Source: Methylovorus menthalis
Lineage (GTDB): Bacteria > Pseudomonadota > Gammaproteobacteria > Burkholderiales > Methylophilaceae
DNA length: 64,000 bases
Assembly (NCBI RefSeq): GCF_020523625.1
Contig: NZ_JAJAQH010000006.1
Coordinates: forward strand, 1,346,671-1,410,670
Direction: 5' to 3'
The notes beneath the pieces are model-generated. The model was not told the origin of the DNA and did not search any database. It saw only the letters and a list, made by a program, of their open reading frames with translations. The translations under genes were made by a program, and so were the position numbers. This document shows positions 1 to 8,865 of the stretch, piece after piece; position 1 is the stretch's first letter; each line of letters starts with the position of its first letter.

Positions 1-2
1 TC

Positions 3-89
3 CAGAAGCTGAAAAAGAAATCTGAAACGGAAAGCAAAGCCAACAAGTCGCGCGACATGCAAAAAGAAAATACTGGCAGCAGCTATTAA
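3..89 (+). CDS. C-terminal end of an unidentified protein (partial)
   Basis: An open frame runs in from the left edge and stops at a TAA at 87-89, giving 28 residues rich in Lys, Glu and Ser. It is followed after about 45 bases by a strong rho-independent terminator, as expected for the 3' end of a real gene. The tail is too short and low in complexity to name. Supported only by position and the terminator. Confidence 0.45.
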   Translation, partial: QKLKKKSETESKANKSRDMQKENTGSSY

Positions 90-133
90 TCACGCCACGT
101 TGGCATGATTTTTTGCATGGATTCGTTTGAATA

Positions 134-162
134 AAAAAAGGCTCCACTTGGGAGCCTTTTTT
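134..162. terminator. Bidirectional rho-independent terminator
   Basis: A GGCTCC/GGAGCC stem with a five-base loop is flanked by an A-run on the left and a T-run on the right, so it can stop transcription from both sides. It sits between the plus-strand partial gene and the minus-strand PEP-CTERM gene that converge here. Confidence 0.85.
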
Positions 163-182
163 ATATATGGCATTCAGCCTGA

Positions 183-968
183 TTAAGCTTGCTTTTTAGC
201 CTTGCGACGAGCACTGAAGCCTACTGCTGCAATACCTGCCATCATCATGGCGTAGGTTTCTGGCTCTGGTACTGCCGAGATGCAATGCAGAACGTAGTCA
301 GACTGGTTGTTGCATTTGCCGCTACCACACAGACCCGTCACTGCAGTGAAAGACAGGCCGCTCACTTGCTTGTTGCCGAATGGATTGGCAATCGCCCACA
401 GTGCGCCTTCGCCGTAGCTGGCTTCGCTGATGTTGCTGACGGTGCCGCTAGTGCCAGACCAGACGGCTGTCTTGAGGCCGGTGGCGGTCAGGAAGTAATC
501 AGCTTTAGTACCGTCCATGAAGGTGGCGGTGATCTTCGCGGTTTCATTCACATCGCCGTACTCAGGACCATCAAACAGCAGACCCAGAGTAATGTTGGTG
601 ATGATGATGTTCTTGGTGAACGATACATCGATACGCTCGCCGATATCGATTTCGCCACCCGTCTTGCCAGAGATACCTACACCTGTGTAGCCGTCTTGTG
701 TTTTCTTCTCGAACTTGCCGCCAACCGCTGTGAATGTCGCGTCGGTTTCAGGAATGAAGTCCTTGAAGGTTTGCGTGGTTTTGCCATCCTTGAAATCAGA
801 ACCAAAAATGCTGTTGTCAGGATCACAAACAGCGCAACCATCGTGCGAAGTGCTGTACTTGCCATCGCGGTCATGGTTATCGCCCTTGCCATACTTGAAG
901 CTGGTAGCAGATGCGTTCAGGCTGAATACCGCCAGAGCCACCATGACGCCGATTTTGAATTTATTCAT
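183..968 (-). CDS. PEP-CTERM sorting domain protein
   Basis: A 261-residue exported protein of unknown role. Residues 1-21 form a signal peptide ending near ASA. The last ~25 residues carry the PEP-CTERM tripartite signal: VPEPETY, a hydrophobic helix (MMMAGIAAVGF) and a basic tail (SARRKAKK). Proteins of this class are processed by an exosortase, and many go to the surface or extracellular matrix; no exosortase gene lies in this window. The body is Gly/Thr-rich and looks beta-structured, with a CAVC pair near the mature N-terminus. The start at 968 is preferred over an upstream ATG at 1034 because the signal peptide begins there and a GGGGAA ribosome site precedes it. The gene ends about 20 bases before the shared terminator. 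Confidence 0.85.
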   Translation of the reverse strand: MNKFKIGVMVALAVFSLNASATSFKYGKGDNHDRDGKYSTSHDGCAVCDPDNSIFGSDFKDGKTTQTFKDFIPETDATFTAVGGKFEKKTQDGYTGVGISGKTGGEIDIGERIDVSFTKNIIITNITLGLLFDGPEYGDVNETAKITATFMDGTKADYFLTATGLKTAVWSGTSGTVSNISEASYGEGALWAIANPFGNKQVSGLSFTAVTGLCGSGKCNNQSDYVLHCISAVPEPETYAMMMAGIAAVGFSARRKAKKQA

Positions 969-1119
969 GATTTTCGTTCCCCGTGTTGTTGAATGATTGT
1001 TGGAAGCCATTCTAGGGAACGAGCGATGCAGCAACCATTGTACCGTGGTACACCTGTACTTCAGTACAATACAGCTCGGTTAGAGATACTCTTGGGCACG
1101 CCCGAAGGCGCGGTGCAGC

Positions 1120-1647
1120 CTACTTCGTACCATCCAGTTTCAAGAGACGATCTTTGACGACTTGAGCGAGATTCGCCGCCGTGCGAATAGTGGTATTGCG
1201 ATCCGTCCAGGAACTTTCCAGTTGCGAGGATTTGGACATGAGAACTTTACGGGTTTTGATATCCACCAGCAGCAAGCGCGGGTAAACAAAGAGATACGTA
1301 GGCTTCAAGGCAACCCCTATCAGCAGATAGTCCGCCCCGCTCCCCTCCGCCAGCTGCGCTGCGTTCTCAACATTACTGTAAAGATAGGTGGCCGACTGGC
1401 TTGCCATGGCCGCCTTGATCGCCTCATTCGGCGCGATAAGCTCAATATCTTTCTCGGCAAGCTTCTGATGAAACGCCGACGATAAAAGCGCAATCCGCTC
1501 GAGCTCTTCCGGGGCATTCGGGATATCCGTCATATCATTCAACTGAAAATCCAGCGCCATGACCTTGGGGCGAGGCTCTGCGTGTACGCTGGTAACAAAC
1601 AGGCTGATGCAAAAGCATACGCCGAGGACCATCAAAAAACGCTTCAT
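1120..1647 (-). CDS. DUF2380 family exported protein
   Basis: A 175-residue periplasmic protein with a clear signal peptide (about residues 1-23, ending VHA). The mature part alternates strands and helices, with 'KVMALDFQLND' near its start and a repeated YLLIG/VDIKTRKVL pattern. I recognise it as DUF2380, a family of unknown function seen often in methylotroph genomes near C1-oxidation genes; that association is recalled knowledge, not visible here. It stands alone between a PEP-CTERM gene and a chromate transporter, with about 130 bases upstream free of genes. No catalytic motif is evident. Confidence 0.65.
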   Translation of the reverse strand: MKRFLMVLGVCFCISLFVTSVHAEPRPKVMALDFQLNDMTDIPNAPEELERIALLSSAFHQKLAEKDIELIAPNEAIKAAMASQSATYLYSNVENAAQLAEGSGADYLLIGVALKPTYLFVYPRLLLVDIKTRKVLMSKSSQLESSWTDRNTTIRTAANLAQVVKDRLLKLDGTK

Positions 1648-1776
1648 GTGGGAATACCTTAAGTAACTGCTATGGACATGCTGGGAGACTGCGGCTTGTC
1701 TGGTTACGACTGCACCGGAAGATATAGGTTGCGACTATTGGCTACAAAAGCCCCGCGGAAAGCGCCAGCAAAAGCA

Positions 1777-3138
1777 TCAGGACAAGGTGAGCTTGAGGCA
1801 CATGCCAAACAGGCCCGATACCAGAATGACCGGTATGACGCCTACCTTGAACCGAAAAATGGCGATAACAGCTGCCAGCGCCAGCATCACTGCAACCCAA
1901 TCCACCGCCGCCTCCAGCCCTTGTGGCCACATCACATGATACGCAAAAAACACAGCCAGATTGACAATCACTCCGACCACCGCCGCCGTAATCGCAGAGA
2001 GCGGCGCAGTAAATTTCAGCTTGCCATGGGTGGTCTCGATAAACGGCCCACCCAGCAGGATGAACACAAAGCTGGGCAAAAAAGTAAAGAAGGTCACAAT
2101 GCCCGCCGCCACAAAGGCAGAAGCCACGGTGGCGCCAGCCCCGAACACCTCGCTAACCCATCCCCCCACAAAGCCGACAAAGGTCACCACCATGATGAGC
2201 GGCCCTGGCGTTGTCTCGCCCAATGCCAAGCCATCCATCATCTGCGGGGCCGTGAGCCAGTGATAATGCTCCACTGCCCCCTGATACACATAAGGCAAGG
2301 CCGCATACGCCCCACCAAAGGTCAGCAAGGCCGCCTTGGTAAAGAACCAGCCCATCTGCGTGTATGCCCCATACCAGCCATACGCAGCAATGAGCCCGCC
2401 CATGGCCAAGAGCCAGATCGCCACCCCTGTCAGCGCCACCTTCCATAATCTGGCCCAGCTGAATATCGCATGTGCAGGCGTAGGCGTATGGTCATCAATC
2501 AATGCGGGACCCAAACTTTCGCCGCCAGCGCCATGGCCACCACCCACCTTGAAATAAACGGGAAAGTATTTTCCGCCCAGATAGCCGATCAAACCGGCTG
2601 AAATAATAATCAAAGGGAAGGCCAGCTTGAACACAAATATCGCCAGAAACGCCAGTACGGCAATGCTCCATAGCACCCGATTTTTAAGGGTGCGCAGCCC
2701 TATGCGATACGCCGCAAACATCACAATCGCCACCACTGCAGGCTTGATACCGTAGAGCACCCCTGCCACCACGGGAATAGATCCATACGCCATGTAGATC
2801 CAGGCTAGGCCAGTCAGTATGAAAAACGATGGCAGCACAAACAAACCGCCAGCGACAATGCCGCCCCAGCTGCGATGCATCAACCAGCCGATATACGTCA
2901 CCAACTGTTGTGCCTCCGGGCCAGGCAACACCATGCAGTAATTCAATGCATGCAAAAAACGCTGATCAGAAATCCATCGCTTTTTCTCCACCAGATCGTG
3001 ATGCATGATGGCAATCTGCCCCGCGGGCCCGCCAAAACTGATAAAACCCAACTTGAGCCAATACCAGAAGGCCTGCGCCAGGGAGACTGGCTGAGGAGCG
3101 GGAGTTGTTGGGTATGCAGGCGTAGTTTTAGTGCTCAT
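1777..3138 (-). CDS. chrA: Chromate transporter, CHR family (long form)
   Basis: A 453-residue inner-membrane protein, the normal length for the two-domain CHR family that exports chromate in exchange for protons. The two homologous halves are visible. The N-terminal half has FGGPAGQIA, then LPGPEAQQL; the C-terminal half has LLTFGGAYAALPYV, then TTPGPLIM. Each half is followed by several hydrophobic helices. The halves are joined by a polar loop at about residues 200-225. Substrate is assigned from family membership only; some CHR proteins have other roles, and no chrB regulator lies next to it. Monocistronic by position. Confidence 0.88.
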   Translation of the reverse strand: MSTKTTPAYPTTPAPQPVSLAQAFWYWLKLGFISFGGPAGQIAIMHHDLVEKKRWISDQRFLHALNYCMVLPGPEAQQLVTYIGWLMHRSWGGIVAGGLFVLPSFFILTGLAWIYMAYGSIPVVAGVLYGIKPAVVAIVMFAAYRIGLRTLKNRVLWSIAVLAFLAIFVFKLAFPLIIISAGLIGYLGGKYFPVYFKVGGGHGAGGESLGPALIDDHTPTPAHAIFSWARLWKVALTGVAIWLLAMGGLIAAYGWYGAYTQMGWFFTKAALLTFGGAYAALPYVYQGAVEHYHWLTAPQMMDGLALGETTPGPLIMVVTFVGFVGGWVSEVFGAGATVASAFVAAGIVTFFTFLPSFVFILLGGPFIETTHGKLKFTAPLSAITAAVVGVIVNLAVFFAYHVMWPQGLEAAVDWVAVMLALAAVIAIFRFKVGVIPVILVSGLFGMCLKLTLS

Positions 3139-3228
3139 GAAACATCAAGCCAGAGTCAAGCGGGGGAATGTAGCTGAAATATGGAATCAATTTTGTAGTT
3201 TGTCAGTGAGAAAATCTGGCGGCAAACA

Positions 3229-3597
3229 TCAATCCACATTCTGCCCAATACGCCAGAGAACGCCAGAGGGGTCTGTCAGGCAAAAATCCCGCATTCCCCA
3301 CGACTGCGTCTCCATCGGCCAAATTTTAACTGCATATTTTTTCACGACACCGCTATCCTCAATATGGCGCCACCAGGCCTCCACATCATCCACCAGAATA
3401 TGCATCATGAAATTTTCAGCAAACCCTTCCGCACAATAATCCTGCAGCAGAAAACTCACCCCTCCAAAATGAAAATAGGCAACGCCGCCACCTTCGGAAG
3501 CCATGGTGAACCCCATATCGGTATAAAACTGCTTCGACAAGGTAAAGTCTTTGGAAGGGACGAAGGCTTTGATTTCGGTAATGTGTAGATTGCACAT
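3229..3597 (-). CDS. VOC (glyoxalase/bleomycin-resistance fold) protein
   Basis: A 122-residue single-domain VOC protein. It shows the paired beta-alpha-beta-beta-beta pattern: 'ITEIKAFVPSKDF' opens the first module, 'MMHILVDDVEAWW' opens the second, and 'FCLTDPSGVLWRIGQ' is the typical closing strand. The family includes lyases, dioxygenases and antibiotic-binding proteins, and nothing here fixes the substrate. The start at 3597 is chosen because AGGTGA lies just upstream; a longer reading to 3639 adds 14 unconvincing residues. A decayed member of the same superfamily lies 1.6 kb away. Confidence 0.75.
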   Translation of the reverse strand: MCNLHITEIKAFVPSKDFTLSKQFYTDMGFTMASEGGGVAYFHFGGVSFLLQDYCAEGFAENFMMHILVDDVEAWWRHIEDSGVVKKYAVKIWPMETQSWGMRDFCLTDPSGVLWRIGQNVD

Positions 3598-3830
3598 GGG
3601 GTCACCTGAAATTGAGATGGAGCAGGATGCCGAAGGCACGCCAAAAAGAAATGGTGTTTCTATCTCTTTCCCAGAACGAGTCTTAATGATAACGAAACCC
3701 GATAAGTCATACCCTCGACAGGCATTGAAACATCAACGCAAGCCTTTATTGGAAACACACTATAAAAATATCATTATTTCTTATACATATTTTTATACAA
3801 AAAATTCAAATATTTTCGGATCACGCCCAC

Positions 3831-5018
3831 TTATTTAAATGTATTGGCATTTGAGAATTTTTTCTTTTCAAAAGCTTTAATTGCTAACTTCCCAATGTCA
3901 ATACCTCTCTTTTCCACCTTATTAAACAGAACCCAAGAGGTAAAATATATAAATGGTATTGTTAAAGCTAGACACAATCCAAAACGCACACTTCCTGGCA
4001 ACTCAACATAAAATGTCTGTGTAGAAAGCCAACCAGCTATTGGTATCACAAATAGCAAATGAACTAAATAAGAGGCATATGACGTTTCGCCTAAAAATAC
4101 GCTGATCCTGGATGAGAGTGTAACCCTTGCCCATTCAACTACTTTAGTTAAATATTTGGATGCCGGCATTGTTCCATTATCCATCAAGTAAAACATAAGA
4201 ACTACAATTACGATGCGACCAAATGCCAACCCAGAGCGATCCATGACAAAGTATGCAATTGCAATACCCAATGCCACAGCAAACCCTCTCTTCATTTCCC
4301 CATCATCTCTCGCGAGCGCAATCCAAATCCCAATACTAAATACATAAAGCTTAAGAAGTAAGAACGATGGCATTTGAAACTGATGAAAAAATCCTGGGAA
4401 TACATTTTGTAGAAACAAACACCCCAATAATGTTGCAAATGTAATTTTAACCGGACCAAACTTGTACATCAAAAACATTAATAAAGGGAACACTAAATAG
4501 AATTGCATTTCCAAGCCGATGGACCAATCTGGTAGTGGACTACGGAAAGAATAAGTAGGAGAGAATCCAAAATAAAATGTGAAGTGAGCAATAATATTTT
4601 GAATGCTCTGATCAAAGTATCGCTCAGGATCAGTTGCTGTGTTTGGCCAAACAGCAGCTATGGAATGACGACTTTCTCCTAAATAATCCCCCATAAAAAG
4701 AGCAATCACCAAGAGAACATAATAAAGGGGGGCTATTCGGAAGAATCGGCGAAGCCAGAATTTACCGGCTGTAGAAAGGCGCTCCCATGGCTCTTTGTTT
4801 TTTCGTAAAATGTAGTGATGTGTCATTAAAAAACCTGACAACATCATAAACAAATCCACCGCCAGGCTTCCCCATGACAAAACGGGTATTGTCCTAAAGC
4901 CAGATAAAATCTGCACATGGGAAAGCAAAACCCATAATGCTGCAATTCCTCTTAATCCATCAAGCCATGGTAGATGTTCTATATTATTTTTTTGTATGAC
5001 CATTTCTTCACATCCCAT
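3831..5018 (-). CDS. Acyltransferase-3 (OafA/YrhL type) membrane protein
   Basis: A 395-residue integral membrane O-acyltransferase that probably adds acetyl or other acyl groups to a surface polysaccharide or lipid. The hallmark N-terminus 'WLDGLRGIAALWVLLSH' holds the family's Arg and His, followed by DLFMMLSGFL and about ten hydrophobic helices. A central 'LPDWSIGLEMQFYLVFPLL' is typical of the family. The DNA is markedly more AT-rich than its neighbours and the gene stands alone, which suggests recent acquisition. The start lies inside a perfect inverted repeat at 5011-5031; an in-frame ATG at 5003 is the alternative. Neither has a strong ribosome site. Confidence 0.85.
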   Translation of the reverse strand: MGCEEMVIQKNNIEHLPWLDGLRGIAALWVLLSHVQILSGFRTIPVLSWGSLAVDLFMMLSGFLMTHHYILRKNKEPWERLSTAGKFWLRRFFRIAPLYYVLLVIALFMGDYLGESRHSIAAVWPNTATDPERYFDQSIQNIIAHFTFYFGFSPTYSFRSPLPDWSIGLEMQFYLVFPLLMFLMYKFGPVKITFATLLGCLFLQNVFPGFFHQFQMPSFLLLKLYVFSIGIWIALARDDGEMKRGFAVALGIAIAYFVMDRSGLAFGRIVIVVLMFYLMDNGTMPASKYLTKVVEWARVTLSSRISVFLGETSYASYLVHLLFVIPIAGWLSTQTFYVELPGSVRFGLCLALTIPFIYFTSWVLFNKVEKRGIDIGKLAIKAFEKKKFSNANTFK

Positions 5019-5031
5019 AAGATATGGGATG
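5011..5031. repeat. Perfect 9-bp inverted repeat over the acyltransferase start
   Basis: CATCCCATA and TATGGGATG flank a 3-base loop. The palindrome covers the first possible start codon of the acyltransferase (5016-5018), so it could be an operator or an RNA hairpin limiting translation. Only the symmetry is seen; the role is inferred. Confidence 0.5.
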
Positions 5032-5176
5032 CATTAGACAGGAATCCTTCAGTTATCAATATAGGCCGCATGGACTACAAAGTAATTTCTCAGGCTTGAT
5101 ATTTACCGCTCCCGCCCACCCTTTATAGGTTTACTCCCTAAGCTGTATTCCGAAATTTACGGCTTGACATGCTGAT

Positions 5177-5504
5177 CTAATTACCATCTGGATCTTTAAC
5201 ATTGGCAAAGCTATACCCATTAGCTTGATGCACAGGCCCAAACTCCAACCCGTTTACTCGCGCATTTAAAATAAAATTGTTTGTGTCTTCCACGTCAAAA
5301 GACAGCTTAATCGCGGCCTGCCCCAGCTTAACCGACTTGGCAGCTTGATGAACTAATATGCTAGCACCCCCACTAGGATTGATAAGTTCGATTAAACCAT
5401 CAACACCTCCCCATTCGAATGGAAGCCGAAATATTTACTGTAGAAGGCTGCGCTGCCATCATATCTCGGGCATAAATAATGATGGTTCCCAGTACAGGCG
5501 TCAT
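5177..5504 (-). pseudogene. Frameshifted VOC/glyoxalase family gene
   Basis: Read on the minus strand from an ATG at 5504, the first codons give MTPVLGTIIIYARDMM. The frame must then shift to give FYSKYFGFHSNGEV, and shift again to give DGLIELINPSGGASILVH followed by about 55 more residues ending in FANVKDPDGN and a TAG at 5177. Together these pieces read as one VOC-family protein of about 105 residues. At least two small indels break it, and the end also looks short, because family members usually continue past DPDGN. Sequencing error is possible but two lesions favour real decay. It lies in the AT-rich patch beside the acyltransferase. Confidence 0.75.
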
Positions 5505-5603
5505 AACTTTTTCTTAATTAATGAATAAGCAGATTAGGAGTATGCATTCCAGATATCGACCAGAGCCAGACTGAAGATATCAGCTTCAAGACAGAGGCGA
5601 GCT

Positions 5604-6188
5604 TTAACGCAGGCCGTTATGGTTACCCTTGCTCCGGCAAAAGCACGTCGCCGCATGATCGTTGACGATCCCCACTGCTTGCATCCAGGCATACACAATC
5701 GTTGGGCCCACGAACTTGAACCCTTTTTTCTTCAATTCTTTTGAGATGTGCTCGGAGAGGGGTGAACTCGCGATCCAGCTTTGTCCATCACCCTCGATAA
5801 CGTTGCCGTCAGTGAACGACCAGCAAAACTCACTGAAGCTTTCACCACGGCTTTCCATTTCGCAGTAAATCTGCGCGCCCCGAATCGTCGCCTCAATCTT
5901 GGCCCTGGCACGGATAATTCCGGCGTCTGCCATCAACCGCAAAATATCACTTTCACCGTAGCTCGCGACCTTCGCCGGATCAAAGTTATCAAATGCCTTG
6001 CGGAATGACTCACGCTTGCGGAGCACAATGATCCAGGCCAAGCCTGCCTGGAACCCCTCAAGCATCAGTGTTTCCCACAACAGGCGTGAGTCTCGGATCG
6101 GAATAGCCCACTCGGTGTCGTGATAGGTTTGCATCAGCGGGTCGTCTTCAGCCCACGAGCACCTGGTGATTAGTCCTTTATCGGTCAT
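5604..6188 (-). CDS. tag: DNA-3-methyladenine glycosylase I
   Basis: A 194-residue base-excision repair enzyme that removes 3-methyladenine from alkylated DNA. It matches Tag along its length. 'TRCSWAEDDPLMQTYHDTEW' supplies the N-terminal zinc ligands (Cys about 10, His about 23), 'LMLEGFQAGLAW' holds the conserved Glu, 'RGFKFVG'-like sequence appears as KGFKFVGPT, and 'VNDHAATCFC' supplies the C-terminal zinc His and Cys. Length is normal. It stands alone on the minus strand; a 270-base stretch without genes separates its start from tRNA-Arg. Confidence 0.93.
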   Translation of the reverse strand: MTDKGLITRCSWAEDDPLMQTYHDTEWAIPIRDSRLLWETLMLEGFQAGLAWIIVLRKRESFRKAFDNFDPAKVASYGESDILRLMADAGIIRARAKIEATIRGAQIYCEMESRGESFSEFCWSFTDGNVIEGDGQSWIASSPLSEHISKELKKKGFKFVGPTIVYAWMQAVGIVNDHAATCFCRSKGNHNGLR

Positions 6189-6460
6189 ATTTGCAACATC
6201 CAGATGTTCTATCCCTTTGCCAGATCATGTTTCATTTGAACATATTTCTTGAACACATTTAAAGACACAGTGGCATTTCAAAGAACCGCACCCAAATTTA
6301 ATGAAATGATGGGAAGAGGATGATCCATTGGAGCATCTTCCTCAGCATTCGCCGCGATGCGTTGGTTGGATGACAATAGACAACATGGAACAGCAATCCC
6401 AGTAACTTATTATTTTACTAGGGTTACTGGACCATAAATGGATGCCAGGGGATGATCAGA

Positions 6461-6536
6461 TGGTGCCCTCGACAGGAGTTGAACCTGTGACCCTTCGCTT
6501 AGGAGGCGAATGCTCTATCCACTGAGCTACGAGGGC
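6461..6536 (-). tRNA. tRNA-Arg (CCT anticodon)
   Basis: The minus strand gives a 76-base cloverleaf. The acceptor pairs GCCCTCG with CGAGGGC, the anticodon stem TTCGC/GCGAA encloses the loop CTCCTAA (anticodon CCT), the T-loop is TTCAACT, and CCA is encoded. It reads AGG codons. Confidence 0.95.
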
Positions 6537-6638
6537 AAGGCCGTTATTTTCGCATAAAAAACGCTGCAGGAAATTTGCAAATACAAAATCCCGGCCAGGC
6601 TTGTTATGATGAATATCTTTGTTCCGCGGGCTTTATCA

Positions 6639-7172
6639 ATGAAAATCCTTCTTGCCTCTGCTTTTGTGTTTCTCGGCTTTCTGCTTTATCGCTCGTTTGC
6701 CATGGCGAGCCCTTTGCCGCAGGTGGGTCAGGCCGCGCCGCCTTTTTCGCTCACGGGTATCAAGGGCGATGCGCATCGCTTGCAGGATTATCAGGGGAGC
6801 TGGCTGGTGCTGTACTTCTACCCCAAAGATGACACACCTGGCTGCACCAAGGAGGCGTGTAGCTTTCGCGATGACATGGTGCAGCTGGAAAAACTGGGGG
6901 CGAAGATTGTAGGCATTAGCGTGGATGACACCGAGTCGCACGCTAAATTTGCCAAAAAGTACAACCTGCCGTTTCCGCTGCTGTCGGATACCGATGGCAA
7001 AGTGGCTGCGAGTTATGGCGCCCTGACCAATCTGGGCATCATCAAAATCGCCAAGCGCTATACCTTTTTGATTAACCCTGAGGGCCAGATTGCCAAGGTC
7101 TACCAAAGCGTGGATACTTCGCGCCACTCACAGGAAATTATCGATGACTTGCGCCAACTCAGCGCACGGTAA
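6639..7172 (+). CDS. Peroxiredoxin, PrxQ/BCP type, membrane-anchored or exported
   Basis: A thiol peroxidase of about 177 residues. An N-terminal hydrophobic segment (MKILLASAFVFLGFLLY, then a short SFAMAS stretch) acts as a signal or anchor. The thioredoxin-fold core has 'LYFYPKDDTPGCTKEACSFRD': the peroxidatic Cys in PGC and a resolving Cys five residues later give the CxxxxC pattern of atypical 2-Cys PrxQ proteins. It ends with a typical 'TFLINPEGQIAKVY' strand. Location is therefore probably periplasmic. An in-frame ATG at 6606 would add 11 residues; 6639 is favoured because the signal begins there. Followed by a small lipoprotein gene in the same direction, 37 bases on. Confidence 0.88.
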   Translation: MKILLASAFVFLGFLLYRSFAMASPLPQVGQAAPPFSLTGIKGDAHRLQDYQGSWLVLYFYPKDDTPGCTKEACSFRDDMVQLEKLGAKIVGISVDDTESHAKFAKKYNLPFPLLSDTDGKVAASYGALTNLGIIKIAKRYTFLINPEGQIAKVYQSVDTSRHSQEIIDDLRQLSAR

Positions 7173-7209
7173 CAGATTTGCTCACTCAAGCTAAAAGGAC
7201 TCACCACTC

Positions 7210-7437
7210 ATGAAAAAATTGCTATTGATCGCCATGCTGGCATCGCTCTCGGCATGCAGCACACCGAACTCAAAACCCAGCCGCGAATGGATCAGCGTGA
7301 ACTGTAACGGCTTCTCGTCCTGGGACAAATGCAATGAAAAAGCCAAGGCTTATTGCCCGAACGGCTTTGACGTTGGCAGCAGGGAAGAAAGCCTGATCGA
7401 GCAGAAACGCATCATGCAGTTTGCCTGCAAGCCATAA
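7210..7437 (+). CDS. Small lipoprotein of unknown function
   Basis: A 75-residue protein with a textbook lipoprotein signal: MKKLLLIAMLASLSAC, lipobox LSAC with Cys at 16. The mature part is only about 60 residues and holds four further cysteines (NCNGF, DKCNE, AYCPNG, FACKP), so one or two disulfide bonds are likely in the periplasm. AAAGGACT lies upstream as the ribosome site. It probably shares a transcript with the peroxiredoxin gene and ends in a strong terminator. I do not recognise the family. Confidence 0.75.
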   Translation: MKKLLLIAMLASLSACSTPNSKPSREWISVNCNGFSSWDKCNEKAKAYCPNGFDVGSREESLIEQKRIMQFACKP

Positions 7438-7455
7438 CGGGCAGGCCTGAAATGC

Positions 7456-7487
7456 AAAAGAGCCATCGACGATGGCTCTTTTTTTAT
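7456..7487. terminator. Rho-independent terminator, bidirectional
   Basis: A 12-base stem (AAAAGAGCCATC with its complement), loop GAC and a T-run separate the plus-strand lipoprotein gene from the converging minus-strand MliC-like gene. Confidence 0.9.
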
Positions 7488-7503
7488 GCCTGGCAATCCC
7501 GCT

Positions 7504-7863
7504 TTATTTTTTGATGGGCGCCGGTACGCTACAAGCGCTATAGGTATTTTCCGGTGTCACAATCAAGGTTGCCTCTTGCCCTTGTATGGTCAGGGTCGAG
7601 ACACCGTTGCTGAACGTGCTGCCAGATTTTGCCAGGGCAAATTCGCGCTCAGGCAATATCACCCAGGCAGTGGCGCCGTTATCCAGCATGCGCACAAAGA
7701 ATTTCTTGTTCTTTTCGCAGAAATAGGCGGTTGAGTTGGCGGGCGCACCGGGCACCGTGACAACTTCATCGGCGCCAAATGGCCAGACCTTCACGCTGCT
7801 GCACGCGCTCAGCATCATGACCACAGAAACGGCTGCCAAACATCGGTAATTCAGATTATTCAT
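7504..7863 (-). CDS. MliC-like lipoprotein (lysozyme-inhibitor fold)
   Basis: A 119-residue lipoprotein; the lipobox LSAC ends a signal of about 20 residues. The mature part fits the MliC/PliC lysozyme-inhibitor domain: 'AYFCEKNKKFFVRMLDNG' with its first Cys, a strand-rich middle (TFSNGVSTLTIQGQEATLIV) and a closing Cys (YSACSV) that would pair with the first. The family shields peptidoglycan from C-type lysozyme, but inhibitor activity cannot be judged from the sequence. The start at 7863 is preferred over 7899 because the signal peptide begins there and GGTGGGG precedes it. Confidence 0.7.
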   Translation of the reverse strand: MNNLNYRCLAAVSVVMMLSACSSVKVWPFGADEVVTVPGAPANSTAYFCEKNKKFFVRMLDNGATAWVILPEREFALAKSGSTFSNGVSTLTIQGQEATLIVTPENTYSACSVPAPIKK

Positions 7864-8165
7864 AAACCCCACCAATACCTTAAAACCAAAGTGTGCCATA
7901 TTGCCAGTTGCACTCCGGCCTTACAAGCCAAGTACACGCCAGCGGTAGTAGTGATATGGGGAGCAAACGAGATTGCGGCCAGCAACAAACAGTCTGCCGG
8001 CCGCCGCTTTTGTGAGAAAGCTGATTCATCATAGGGGCGAAAAACACGCCTAACAATCGACGGTGACAAGAATTGTCGCCCGGGGCATACATCGGCTGAG
8101 GTCAGCCCGCTGCCGCGTTTGGTCATGATCCCCATGGTTGCCGCCATGCATGTCATCAATCCTTC

Positions 8166-8813
8166 ATGCTGGGTTCGTATGCTGGCGCCATGCCCCACTA
8201 CGCTATTTGCATGTATCTGCTTCTGTTGTTGATGCCCTGCTTTGCCCAGGCCGATATCTACATGCAGAAAAATGACACTCAGGAAATCCGCCTTACCAAT
8301 CTGGAAGAGCAAGCGGCAGACCCCGCTAATACTTATGTGGTACTGGTCGCCGAGGCAACGACAAATCAGATAAAGGCCTCTGCAAGCCATGCAGCAAGCT
8401 CTCCCACGCCCGCCCTGCCCTTTGCCGCAAGCGTCAGTCATGCCGCAAGGCTTACCTCGCTGGAGCCTGCCCTGCTGCATGCAGTCATGCATGTGGAATC
8501 AAACGGCAACCGCCTGGCGATATCGCCCAAAGGCGCCAGAGGCTTGATGCAGCTGATGCCTGCGACCGCCAGACGTTACGGCGTCACCGACAGTCTGGAC
8601 CCGACGCAGAATGTGCTGGCGGCCGCGCAATACCTGCAATGGCTGAAGCAGCAATTTCATGGCGATACCTCCCTGATGCTGGCCGCCTACAATGCGGGGC
8701 CGCAAGCGGTCATCCGCCATGGCTACCGCGTGCCGCCTTATGCCGAAACCCAGCGTTATGTTCCCAGGGTATTGCGCAAATATCGCCAGTTGCAATATAG
8801 CCTAGGCAATTGA
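8166..8813 (+). CDS. Lytic transglycosylase (SLT domain)
   Basis: A periplasmic muramidase of up to 215 residues that cuts peptidoglycan, leaving 1,6-anhydro ends. A hydrophobic signal (YLLLLLMPCFAQA) precedes a low-complexity linker. The SLT catalytic domain follows at about residues 95-210: 'VMHVESNGNRLAISPKGA' with the catalytic Glu near 110, 'RGLMQLMPATARRYGV', 'NVLAAAQYL' and 'LMLAAYNAGPQAV'. It converges on the ten-gene pseudopilus operon at its 3' end. Such enzymes often open the cell wall for secretion or pilus machines, so a joint role is plausible but inferred. The start is uncertain (8166 or 8190); neither has a good ribosome site. Confidence 0.85.
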   Translation: MLGSYAGAMPHYAICMYLLLLLMPCFAQADIYMQKNDTQEIRLTNLEEQAADPANTYVVLVAEATTNQIKASASHAASSPTPALPFAASVSHAARLTSLEPALLHAVMHVESNGNRLAISPKGARGLMQLMPATARRYGVTDSLDPTQNVLAAAQYLQWLKQQFHGDTSLMLAAYNAGPQAVIRHGYRVPPYAETQRYVPRVLRKYRQLQYSLGN

Positions 8814-8865
8814 ACATCCCACACTGCGCTGCCAGGAGACATTCACCCGCGCCATGATCGCGGGA

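Noticed and set aside
183..968. A nearby exosortase for the two PEP-CTERM proteins
   Set aside because: No multi-helix protein with exosortase Cys/Arg/His motifs is in the window; it must be elsewhere.
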